In this document: piece after piece, positions 8,458 through 14,310 of the stretch | How positions within the stretch are numbered: position 1 is the stretch's first letter | How the letters are laid out: every line of letters begins with the position of its first letter | Assembly: GCA_947476855.1 (NCBI GenBank) | Contig: CANJSR010000024.1 | Span: 1 to 20,456, forward strand | Length of the DNA: 20,456 bases | Direction: 5' to 3' | DNA from: Acetobacteraceae bacterium | GTDB taxonomy: Bacteria > Pseudomonadota > Alphaproteobacteria > Acetobacterales > Acetobacteraceae | The notes under the pieces: model-generated | Database searches by the model: none | What the model was told of the DNA's origin: nothing | The model's input: the letters and a program-made list of their open reading frames with translations, nothing else | Program-made: the position numbers and the translations under genes

Positions 8458-8904
8458 GTGCAAGCGTTCTCCCACGACAAATCCTCCGCTCAAGTCTTCC
8501 GCGTTCTCCTGGTGGAAGATGACGAAGCCGTGCGCAACGAGCTGGTTGAGGGCCTGTCGCTGCGCGGGTTTGATGTCCGCGCTGCTACCGGCCCAACCGA
8601 GGGACTGGTGCAGCTGCGGGGCGACCCCTGCATCACGGTCCTGGTCACCGATGTCCGTATGCCGGACGGGGATGGGATAACGCTCGCGGAGCAGGTCCTG
8701 CGGGAGTTCGACGACGCCCGCGCGGTGGAGGTCATCATACTGACCGGCCACGCGACCCTCGACACAGTCGCGGAGGCCGACCGGCTGCGGATATCGGCCT
8801 TGCTGCGCAAGCCGACGCGACTGGCGACCCTGGTGGCGGCAATTCGCAAGGCCCATGGTTCTGCCAGACAGCGTCGGACCTTGAGTGCACCGGTCGTCGC
8901 ATGA
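8458..8904 (+). CDS. Stand-alone receiver-domain response regulator
   Basis: This 148-residue protein consists of one receiver domain and no output domain. It has the acidic pocket E20-D21-D22, the phosphoacceptor D65 in the motif TDVRMPDGDG, T96 in ILTGHAT, and K118 in the canonical Lys-Pro pair. All catalytic positions are intact. The DVRMP sequence resembles receivers of the FixJ/NtrC type. The start is GTG at 8458, with weak ribosome signals. The TGA overlaps the ATG of the kinase gene (ATGA), so the two proteins are probably made together. It may act as a phosphate relay or sink between the kinase and the divergent OmpR-type regulator, or signal by protein contact; this is inference. Confidence 0.9.
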   Translation: MQAFSHDKSSAQVFRVLLVEDDEAVRNELVEGLSLRGFDVRAATGPTEGLVQLRGDPCITVLVTDVRMPDGDGITLAEQVLREFDDARAVEVIILTGHATLDTVAEADRLRISALLRKPTRLATLVAAIRKAHGSARQRRTLSAPVVA

Positions 8905-11426
8905 TTCTACGAGCTGGCTCCTTCCGGACAATGTTCCTGGCGGTTGAGTGTATGATCGTTGCCGTCTTCGTGATGGTTTCTGTCGCAACGGCCATCGAAA
9001 TCAAACGCTTGAACCAAGAGACGGAAGCCGGCATCCTGCGCCATGGACTGGCGGAGGCCTCTCTTAAAGTGAAGATGGTTGGGATCGTCTGGGACGATCT
9101 GGCCGAGCGCATGGAAGGAATCGTCCGGATCGGCGAAGCGTTGTCCGATGCCGATGCCCGCGGTAACCAGGATGAAGTGCGCATCCGGGAGTTAGAACTA
9201 CGCGCCGCCCTGTCAGTGGCCGGGCGGGTAGTACTGCAATTGTCGATCGCGCGGCCCGATGGCCTGATCTGGTGGTCAACCGCGTCGCGGTTCGTGCCCG
9301 GAACGAGTGTTTTCGATCGATCCTATTTTCAGGCCATTGTCCGCGACGGCAAGTACCGGGACATCGAAGGTCCGTTGGTTGGTCGGATGACCGGCCATAG
9401 CTCTATCAAGTTTGCTTTTGCCGCGCGTGATCTGCGCGGGCAGCTTGTCGGGGTGGTCATCGTCAGCCTGCAGGAGAGCGAGGTCCAGCGCCTCGCCAGG
9501 GCGTCAGCACCTGTGTCGCCCGTGGTCTTCGCCGTCTTCGAGCGGGATGGCACAGTCATTTCCACGACATCCGGCAACAATCGTGCGAGGATCGACCGGG
9601 ACCAGGAATGGTTCGACGCCATCAACGCGGTAGAACCCGTCGCCGAATTCGGCCCCTCCCCACTCGATGGCGTCACGCGGTTCGCTGCCTATCTGGCGGT
9701 TCCACACCTCGATCTGCTTGTCGGTGTCGGTCTGGGGGAGGAAACACTGGTCAGGTTGCACGACGAGAATGACTCGCGTGGCGCGTTCCTGGTCTGGCTG
9801 GCGCTTGGGTGCCTGACGCTTGTTCTGGTGATCGCGGCCGTCATGATCTGGCGAGTGTGGCGGGGGATCGAGGACGGGTTCCGGCGTTCGGCCATCGAGG
9901 TCCGCAAGGACTTCCTGCATCAGATCTCGGATCAAACATCCGATATGATCGCGGTGCTGGATCATGAGTACCGCTATGTCTACGCCAACGCCTCCGCCGC
10001 GACCCTGCTGGGGGTCCCCCTGGAACGCCTGATCGGTCAACCAGCGGGTACGCTCGTACATCCAGGGGACCGATCAACGACCTTTGCACGCGCGTGGCGG
10101 CGTAGGGCTCCAGGTGCGATCGCTACCGTCACATTTCGCTTCACGAGAGGCGACTCTACCGAACGCTGGCTGGAGGCGCAGCTTAACCCTATCGTCTTCG
10201 AACAGGCGCGGCAGCCCCCCTTCCACGGTACATTCATGATTGCGCGCGACGTGACCGAACAGCGGCGTGCCAGTCAGACGCTGACGGTCTTGCAGGCGGA
10301 GCTGGACGTAATCGCTCGTACCGGGCCCGGAACGCTGTATCAGGCGGTGATCCAGCCGGACGGGCATTGGCGTGTGATCTTCCCGATCGGCCTCGGCCGC
10401 CTGGCGAACACCCTCGACATCGACGCCACGGCTGCGTGCGAGGATTTTCTGTCGCTGGTGCATCCCGAGGATCTGGACATTCTGCGCACCGGCAAGGGCG
10501 GCTTCGACCGGACGGATGAAACCTGCCTGGAGTATCGCTGTGTTGACGGTCACGGCCAGCAACGGTTCATCCGCGACCTGGGCGTGGTAACGACCCGTGC
10601 GGCGGACCGGATCGAGGTATCCGGCTATCTGTTCGACGTGACGCGAGAGGTGGAGCAGCGTCAGCGGCTGGATCGGGCCAGCCGGCTGCTCAGTCTGGGA
10701 CAGATGGCCGTCGGACTGGCGCACGAACTGAACCAACCGCTCGCGGCTATCAGCATGGCCGCCGAGAATGGCGCCATCAGCCTGGAGATGGGAGCGAAGG
10801 GGCAAGCGATCGCCCAGCAGAAGTTTGAGCGGATTTCGGCGCTGGCACTGCGCGCGGGGGACATCATCGAGCATATCCGCCAGTTCGGCCGCCCGGGCAA
10901 GGCGAGCGGGCAGCCCACGGATGTCGCGGCGGTGATCGAGGAGGCGTGCCTGGTCCTGCACGAGCGAGCCGAACGGGACGGGATCACCGTGTCCCGCTCG
11001 GTCGAGGCATCACTGCCGCCGGCGCGGGCGACTCCAGGGTTGCTTCAGCAGGTGCTGGTCAATCTGATCGCCAATGCCTGCGATGCCCTGGTGCAGAGCG
11101 AACGTGGGGGCGATGCCCCGCCCCGGCGGATCGACATTGCCGCTCAGCATGGGGATGGCACGGTGCGGGTGCGAGTGTCCGACAACGGGGGCGGCATTCC
11201 CGATTCGGCGATGGCTCAGCTCTTTGAGCCATTCTTCACGACGAAGCCGGTCGGGCAGGGAACTGGCCTGGGCCTGTCGGTCAGTTTCGGGATCGTGGGG
11301 AATTTCGGTGGCGCGATCCACGTGCGCAACAAGGACGGCGGCGCGGTGTTCGACATCGAGCTACCGGTGTGGACCGATGGTCCACATGCGTCGTCATTTG
11401 TATCGAATGAAAGCTCCATGCGATAA
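8901..11426 (+). CDS. Membrane histidine kinase with dCache-like sensor and two PAS domains
   Basis: This is an 841-residue inner-membrane kinase. Membrane helix 1 is at about residues 10-32 and helix 2 at about 297-318, enclosing an extracytoplasmic sensor. The sensor has the dCache hallmark FDRSYF (138-143), which suggests small-ligand sensing. A PAS domain follows at about 340-455 (DQTSDMIAVLDHEYRYVYAN) and a second, PAS_3-like domain at about 475-585. The dimerisation domain has the phosphoacceptor H608 in GLAHELNQPL. The ATPase domain has an N box NLIANACDAL (721-730), a G1 box SDNGGGIPD (760-768), and FFTTK followed by GQGTGLGLS. It is translationally coupled to the receiver protein before it. 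It has no receiver domain of its own, so that neighbour probably accepts the phosphate. Confidence 0.94.
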   Translation: MILRAGSFRTMFLAVECMIVAVFVMVSVATAIEIKRLNQETEAGILRHGLAEASLKVKMVGIVWDDLAERMEGIVRIGEALSDADARGNQDEVRIRELELRAALSVAGRVVLQLSIARPDGLIWWSTASRFVPGTSVFDRSYFQAIVRDGKYRDIEGPLVGRMTGHSSIKFAFAARDLRGQLVGVVIVSLQESEVQRLARASAPVSPVVFAVFERDGTVISTTSGNNRARIDRDQEWFDAINAVEPVAEFGPSPLDGVTRFAAYLAVPHLDLLVGVGLGEETLVRLHDENDSRGAFLVWLALGCLTLVLVIAAVMIWRVWRGIEDGFRRSAIEVRKDFLHQISDQTSDMIAVLDHEYRYVYANASAATLLGVPLERLIGQPAGTLVHPGDRSTTFARAWRRRAPGAIATVTFRFTRGDSTERWLEAQLNPIVFEQARQPPFHGTFMIARDVTEQRRASQTLTVLQAELDVIARTGPGTLYQAVIQPDGHWRVIFPIGLGRLANTLDIDATAACEDFLSLVHPEDLDILRTGKGGFDRTDETCLEYRCVDGHGQQRFIRDLGVVTTRAADRIEVSGYLFDVTREVEQRQRLDRASRLLSLGQMAVGLAHELNQPLAAISMAAENGAISLEMGAKGQAIAQQKFERISALALRAGDIIEHIRQFGRPGKASGQPTDVAAVIEEACLVLHERAERDGITVSRSVEASLPPARATPGLLQQVLVNLIANACDALVQSERGGDAPPRRIDIAAQHGDGTVRVRVSDNGGGIPDSAMAQLFEPFFTTKPVGQGTGLGLSVSFGIVGNFGGAIHVRNKDGGAVFDIELPVWTDGPHASSFVSNESSMR

Positions 11427-11478
11427 AATAGTTCCAAAAATTACATTGTAGTGCGCAATTGCCGGTTAGGGTGCCGGC

Positions 11479-11670
11479 ATGGAAAGACTCCAGGAACAGA
11501 AAGTTCACGCTGGTGCCCTGTCAGGCGATTCTTTGGCAAGGCCCTGGCCGTATCCGGACCCGTATCGCCTGCCGTTGCATCTGGCCGTACGATTGATTTT
11601 CGGCGCGTCCCTTGTGGCGTGGGTCGCTCTGCTAGGGACGATGATGTGGGTATGGCGGGCATGGCCATGA
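11479..11670 (+). CDS. Small single-pass membrane protein, unknown
   Basis: This 63-residue ORF has a hydrophilic N-terminal part with a Pro-rich WPYPDPYRLP segment (residues 23-32), followed by one clear membrane helix at about 34-58 ending in MMWVWRAW. The positive-inside rule favours a cytoplasmic N-terminus, because Arg residues precede the helix, but the Arg near the C-terminus makes this uncertain. It starts at ATG 11479, 52 bp after the kinase stop, with only a weak GGG upstream. It precedes the Cys-rich protein by 15 bp on the same strand. No family is recognised. Orientation and spacing suggest it is read with the kinase genes and could be an accessory of that sensor, but nothing in the sequence proves this. 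Confidence 0.6.
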   Translation: MERLQEQKVHAGALSGDSLARPWPYPDPYRLPLHLAVRLIFGASLVAWVALLGTMMWVWRAWP

Positions 11671-11685
11671 ACCCGAAGGATTGTC

Positions 11686-12006
11686 ATGCACCAGATCAGT
11701 GATCCAGAAGCAACGCGCGCACAGGCGATCACGCGGGCGGCCCTGGCCGCGTCACCTGATACCATTCCGAAGGCGCGGATAACGATCGATTGTCGGTGCG
11801 GCGCGCATGACATGACGGAAATGGAGTGGTTCGCCCAAAAATTCGGACCGGCGACCACGATTGCGGGCCTGTTATCCCGCTATCGTTGCCGGTGGTGCCG
11901 CGGGGTGGATGTGACCTTCAACATCGCCGTGGGCGGTGCCGCTGCCGATCCACCCCCCGCAAGAGCAAATGTCATTCCGTTCCCTCGGCCGCCGACCCGT
12001 CGCTGA
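11686..12006 (+). CDS. Small Cys-rich, probably zinc-binding protein, unknown
   Basis: This is a 106-residue cytosolic protein with two Cys pairs, C36-x-C38 (IDCRCGAHDM) and C68-x2-C71 (YRCRWCRG). They are spaced like the two knuckles of a zinc ribbon, with His41 as a further possible ligand. The segment between them is helical (EMEWFAQKFGPATTIAGLLS). The C-terminus ends in a Pro-rich basic tail with VIPFPRP. The ATG at 11686 follows a GAAGGA ribosome site. It lies 15 bp after the small membrane protein and ends 7 bp before the convergent end of panC. The function is unknown. Zinc binding is inferred from the Cys spacing only. Confidence 0.72.
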   Translation: MHQISDPEATRAQAITRAALAASPDTIPKARITIDCRCGAHDMTEMEWFAQKFGPATTIAGLLSRYRCRWCRGVDVTFNIAVGGAAADPPPARANVIPFPRPPTRR

Positions 12007-12013
12007 GGGGGCG

Positions 12014-12850
12014 TCAGCCCAGACCCATGTTGTCCAGCAGGCGCACGCTGCCCAGCTTGGCCGCCGTGATCAGGCGCGCGCCAGACCGGACCGCGGGGAT
12101 CGGCGCGAGGCTGGGGCCGTCGACAAGGGCGAAGTAGTCGACCTCGAAGCCGGCCTGCGTCAGGTGGGCGCGGATCGCGGCCAGGACCGGTTCGGCGTCC
12201 CGCCCATCCTTCAGCGTTGCGATCGCCGCTCGCAGTCCTTGAGGCAGGGTCGGCGCCAACCCGCGTTCATCCGGCGTCAGGAAGCGGTTGCGCGATGACA
12301 GCGCGAGGTCGTCCGATTCGCGGACCGTCTCGACGCCGATGATCTCCAGCGGCAGCAGCAGGTCGGCGACCATGCGCTTGATGACCTGCAACTGCTGCCA
12401 GTCCTTTTCGCCGAAATAGGCGCGGTCGGGGCGGACCTGGCCGAACAGCTTGCAGCAGACGGTGGCCACGCCGCGGAAATGGCCGGGGCGGGCATCACCC
12501 TCCCACCGTCCGGCGGGGCCTTCCACGGTGATCGTGGTGGTATCGTCGGGCGGGTACATCGTGGCGACGTCGGGCATCCAGACCAGGTCGCAGCCGCATT
12601 CGCGCAGTTTCGCCAGGTCGCCTTCCTCATCGCGGGGATAGCGGGCCAGGTCCTCGGACGCCCCGAACTGGAGGGGGTTCACGAAGATGGACGTCACGGT
12701 GGCGGCGCCGGAGGCGACGGCGGTCCGCACGAGGGTCTTATGCCCCTCATGCAGGGCGCCCATGGTGGGCACCAAGGCGAGGGAGCCACGCTGGGCGCGC
12801 AAGGCGGCGCAGGCGGCACGCAGATCGGTCAGGGTTCGGGCAATCAACAT
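12014..12850 (-). CDS. panC: Pantothenate synthetase (pantoate-beta-alanine ligase)
   Basis: This 278-residue enzyme condenses pantoate and beta-alanine with ATP to give pantothenate, the last step before coenzyme A synthesis. The family motifs are all present: PTMGALHEGH (residues 28-37, nucleotide binding, HxGH-like), FVNPLQFG (56-63), GHFRGV (123-128), YFGEKDWQQL (145-154) and LSSRN (184-188). The length fits. I set the start at ATG 12850, which has a strong AAGGTGGGG ribosome site. The frame stays open further upstream, but that extension runs antisense through the SDR gene and has no PanC character. It is divergent from the SDR gene across 78 bp. No panB is nearby in this window. Confidence 0.95.
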   Translation of the reverse strand: MLIARTLTDLRAACAALRAQRGSLALVPTMGALHEGHKTLVRTAVASGAATVTSIFVNPLQFGASEDLARYPRDEEGDLAKLRECGCDLVWMPDVATMYPPDDTTTITVEGPAGRWEGDARPGHFRGVATVCCKLFGQVRPDRAYFGEKDWQQLQVIKRMVADLLLPLEIIGVETVRESDDLALSSRNRFLTPDERGLAPTLPQGLRAAIATLKDGRDAEPVLAAIRAHLTQAGFEVDYFALVDGPSLAPIPAVRSGARLITAAKLGSVRLLDNMGLG

Positions 12851-12928
12851 GACCCCACCTTGGTGCAACGGCGAACAACGGGCAACATGCGGGCTTGTAA
12901 CGCAGATGCGCGAAATCGGGAGTGGACC

Positions 12929-13675
12929 ATGAAGCTGCAGGGACAGATCGCGTTGATCACAGGCGGATCGCGCGGGATCGGGCGGGCGACGGCGCTGGCT
13001 TTCGCGCGCGAGGGGGCGGACATCGCGTTCACGCATTTGAACGACGATGCCAAGGCCGAGGAAACGGCGGGGGAAATCCGGGCGCTGGGCCGGCGGGCTA
13101 TGCACCGGTCGGCGGATGCGGCGGACATCGCGGCGACGCGGGCCTTCGTGGCGGATGTGGAGGCCGGGTTCGGCCCGATCGACGTGTTGTTCAACAATGC
13201 CGGGATGAACATCCGCAAGCCGTTCGAGGCCTATACCGAGGACGACTTCGACCGCCTGATGGCCGTCCACCTGAAGGGCATGTTCTTCATGGCGCAGGCG
13301 GTCTATCCGGCGATGGTGGCCCGCGGGAAGGGCTGCATCATCAACGTGGCGTCGCAGCGCGGGTTGAAGGGGGCGGTGAATTCCGCGCCCTATTCGGCGG
13401 CCAAGGCGGCGATCATCGGCCTGACGCGGTCACTGTCGTGGGAGGCGGCGCCCAAGGGCGTGCGGGTGAACGCGGTGGCTCCAGGTCCGGTGGACACGGA
13501 CCTGACGGCGACGATGGACCCGGCGGATCGGGACGCGTTCATCGCGGCGCTGCCCGTGGGCCGCTTCGGCCGACCCGAGGAAATCGCCGCGACGGCGCTG
13601 CTGCTGGCGGGGCCGGATGGCGGCTTCTTCGTGGGGGCGACGCTGTCACCGAATGGCGGGGATGTGATGCACTGA
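12929..13675 (+). CDS. SDR-family oxidoreductase
   Basis: This 248-residue classical short-chain dehydrogenase/reductase has a Rossmann motif TGGSRGIG (11-18), NNAG (89-92) and the catalytic residues N115-region, S142, Y155 and K159 (YSAAK). The PGPVDTDL segment (186-192) and the C-terminal NGG are typical of FabG-like members. An NADP(H) preference is hinted at by the Ser-Arg after the Gly motif. The substrate cannot be assigned; many such proteins are annotated 3-oxoacyl-ACP reductase or glucose dehydrogenase by default. ATG 12929 has GGGAG upstream and starts exactly at the fold; the frame is open much further upstream, but that part is antisense to panC and not protein-like. Confidence 0.93.
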   Translation: MKLQGQIALITGGSRGIGRATALAFAREGADIAFTHLNDDAKAEETAGEIRALGRRAMHRSADAADIAATRAFVADVEAGFGPIDVLFNNAGMNIRKPFEAYTEDDFDRLMAVHLKGMFFMAQAVYPAMVARGKGCIINVASQRGLKGAVNSAPYSAAKAAIIGLTRSLSWEAAPKGVRVNAVAPGPVDTDLTATMDPADRDAFIAALPVGRFGRPEEIAATALLLAGPDGGFFVGATLSPNGGDVMH

Positions 13676-13737
13676 CGGGGCTCCGAAAAATCGGCCGGCG
13701 TCAATACTTCGTTCATACTTGGCTGCCAGAATGGGAA

Positions 13738-13763
13738 AGCCGGCGGGAATAGGCCCGCCGGCT
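13738..13763 (+). other. 5' hairpin of peptide module 1
   Basis: AGCCGGCGGG (13738-13747) pairs perfectly with CCCGCCGGCT (13754-13763) around the loop AATAGG. The 10-bp stem ends 7 bases before the ribosome site. No U-run follows, so it is more likely an mRNA 5' structure (stability or translation control) than a terminator of the SDR gene, although it could serve as both. Confidence 0.8.
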
Positions 13764-13783
13764 AACCACTGGAGGGATAAGGG

Positions 13784-13864
13784 ATGATCAGCCATCTCTT
13801 GATCCTGGCCGTGATCATCGTGATCCTTGACCGCAAAGTCAAGATCACGATCGAGAAGGACTAG
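13784..13864 (+). CDS. 26-residue hydrophobic peptide, copy 1
   Basis: The ORF runs from ATG 13784 to TAG 13862-13864, with a GGAGG ribosome site at 13771-13775, eight bases ahead. Residues 5-15 (LLILAVIIVIL) are strongly hydrophobic, and residues 16-26 are charged (DRKVKITIEKD), with alternating residues that could form a beta strand. It shares about 15 of 26 residues with copy 2, including His4, Leu15-Asp16 and KVKI-x-IE. The hydrophobic part is short for a membrane helix, so membrane association is likely but spanning is uncertain. Size, composition and tandem duplication recall type I toxins (Ldr, Ibs, Fst classes), but the sequence matches none that I know. It is not CydX, despite the nearby cydDC. 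Confidence 0.7.
   Translation: MISHLLILAVIIVILDRKVKITIEKD
13826..13843 (+). other. Hairpin inside peptide ORF 1
   Basis: CTTGAC (13826-13831) pairs with GTCAAG (13838-13843) around CGCAAA. In this copy GTGAT (13820-13824) can also pair with ATCAC (13844-13848) beyond a single bulged C, making an 11-bp stem. The same core is kept in copy 2. It overlaps codons for the conserved Leu-Asp-x-Lys-Val-Lys motif, so RNA structure and protein constraints cannot be separated from two copies alone. Confidence 0.6.
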
Positions 13865-13901
13865 GGGAAGGGATCGGTCCGTGCGCGGGCCGATCCTCCC
13901 C
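13864..13901 (+). terminator. 3' hairpin of peptide module 1, UNCG-type loop
   Basis: GGATCGGTCCG (13871-13881) pairs with CGGGCCGATCC (13886-13896), with one G-U wobble, around the tetraloop TGCG. GGGGA (13864-13868) and TCCCC (13897-13901) extend the stem past a two-base bulge, and the first G belongs to the stop codon. UGCG fits the stable UNCG class. No T-run follows, so a canonical Rho-independent terminator is not certain; it may be a 3' stabiliser. Confidence 0.6.
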
Positions 13902-14012
13902 GGTGGAACAAGGCATGGAACGATTAACCGACGTTATTGGGTTATCGTGGCAATTGGCCCGAAAGACTGCCGGACGGTAACCCTTTATTCACGGATACCC
14001 CCCAAAAAGGAA
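13902..14012. other. Spacer between the two peptide modules
   Basis: This 111-bp stretch is not shared with the sequence upstream of copy 1. It contains a weak inverted pair, TAACC/GGTTA, around 13926-13945. It should hold the promoter of copy 2 if that copy is transcribed independently, and it is a place where an antisense RNA promoter could lie, but I see no convincing promoter. Confidence 0.35.
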
Positions 14013-14040
14013 TAGCCGGCGGGAATAAGCCCGCCGGCTA
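14013..14040 (+). other. 5' hairpin of peptide module 2
   Basis: TAGCCGGCGGG (14013-14023) pairs perfectly over 11 bp with CCCGCCGGCTA (14030-14040) around the loop AATAAG. Stem and loop are almost identical to copy 1, with a single loop difference and one extra closing pair. It ends seven bases before the TGGAGG ribosome site. Confidence 0.8.
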
Positions 14041-14058
14041 ACCGAGTGGAGGTTAGAG

Positions 14059-14139
14059 ATGCTCAACCATCTCCTCTTCCTGCTGCTGATCGTGGTGGTC
14101 CTTGACCTGAAAGTCAAGATCAACATCGAAAGGCGGTAG
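14059..14139 (+). CDS. 26-residue hydrophobic peptide, copy 2
   Basis: The ORF runs from ATG 14059 to TAG 14137-14139, with TGGAGG at 14047-14052 as ribosome site. Residues 5-15 (LLFLLLIVVVL) are hydrophobic, and residues 16-26 (DLKVKINIERR) are charged and more basic than in copy 1. Replacements relative to copy 1 are mostly conservative (Ile/Leu, Ile/Val, Lys/Arg), and the frame and length are unchanged, which supports translation. It is followed at once by a 3' hairpin and then by cydD 171 bp on. The function is unknown; a type I toxin-like or small regulatory membrane peptide is the leading guess. Confidence 0.7.
   Translation: MLNHLLFLLLIVVVLDLKVKINIERR
14101..14118 (+). other. Hairpin inside peptide ORF 2
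   Basis: CTTGAC (14101-14106) pairs with GTCAAG (14113-14118) around CTGAAA, the same stem as in copy 1 with two changes confined to the loop. Up to four further pairs, one a wobble, can form beyond a bulged C. Confidence 0.6.
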
Positions 14140-14178
14140 GGGGTCGGGGCCGGTCCGTCCGCGGGCCGGCCTCCCCCC
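14139..14178 (+). terminator. 3' hairpin of peptide module 2, UNCG-type loop
   Basis: GGCCGGTCCG (14148-14157) pairs with CGGGCCGGCC (14162-14171), with the same G-U wobble as copy 1, around the tetraloop TCCG, another UNCG-class loop. An outer GGGGG (14139-14143, starting in the stop codon) can pair with the C-run at 14173-14178. Compared with copy 1, two A-U pairs have become G-C pairs on both strands of the stem. No T-run follows. Confidence 0.6.
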
Positions 14179-14310
14179 GCCGGCCGAGCAGAACTCCCAC
14201 CCAACAACGTTACCATACAGTCGTATTCAACTCCCGCGCGCGGCCAACCAGCCCTCCCAATCCAATGCCACCCTGTCCAACGGGACGAGCCTGCGCTAAT
14301 CCCAGCGATC
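14179..14310. promoter_or_regulatory. Presumed cydDC upstream region
   Basis: This stretch between the second peptide module and cydD includes a less GC-rich segment around 14205-14230 (GTTACCATACAGTCGTATTC), the best place for a promoter. No clear -35/-10 pair, operator or strong ribosome site is visible before the cydD start. Assignment is by position only. Confidence 0.35.

Larger units (their letters stand above)
13738..13901 (+). repeat. Structured peptide module, copy 1
   Basis: This is a compact unit made of a 5' hairpin, a ribosome site, a 26-codon ORF containing an internal hairpin, and a 3' hairpin that begins at the stop codon. A diverged second copy starts 275-277 bp downstream in the same orientation. 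Similarity is restricted to these elements: the sequence before the 5' hairpin and between the copies is not shared. This suggests that the unit itself is under selection. It lies in the 635-bp gap between the SDR gene and cydD. Confidence 0.85.
14013..14178 (+). repeat. Structured peptide module, copy 2
   Basis: This is the second copy of the hairpin, ribosome site, 26-codon ORF and 3' hairpin unit. It has the same order, almost the same spacing and the same ORF length as copy 1. Divergence is substantial in the ORF and in the 3' stem, so the duplication is old rather than a recent slip. Confidence 0.85.

Noticed and set aside
12479..12928. N-terminal extension of the SDR gene
   Set aside because: The open frame is antisense to panC and not protein-like; the Rossmann fold begins at the Met at 12929.
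12851..13270. N-terminal extension of panC
   Set aside because: The open frame continues, but the PanC family begins at the Met at 12850, which has a strong ribosome site; the extension is antisense to the SDR gene.
13827..14015. 62-codon plus-strand frame across the first peptide module
   Set aside because: It runs out of frame with the 26-codon ORF, lacks a ribosome site, is Arg-rich without a pattern, and is not repeated in copy 2.
13784..14139. CydX/CbdX-type cytochrome bd peptides
   Set aside because: Position near cydDC is suggestive, but the peptides are shorter, lack the CydX N-terminal Trp-Tyr/Phe motif, and there is no cydAB.
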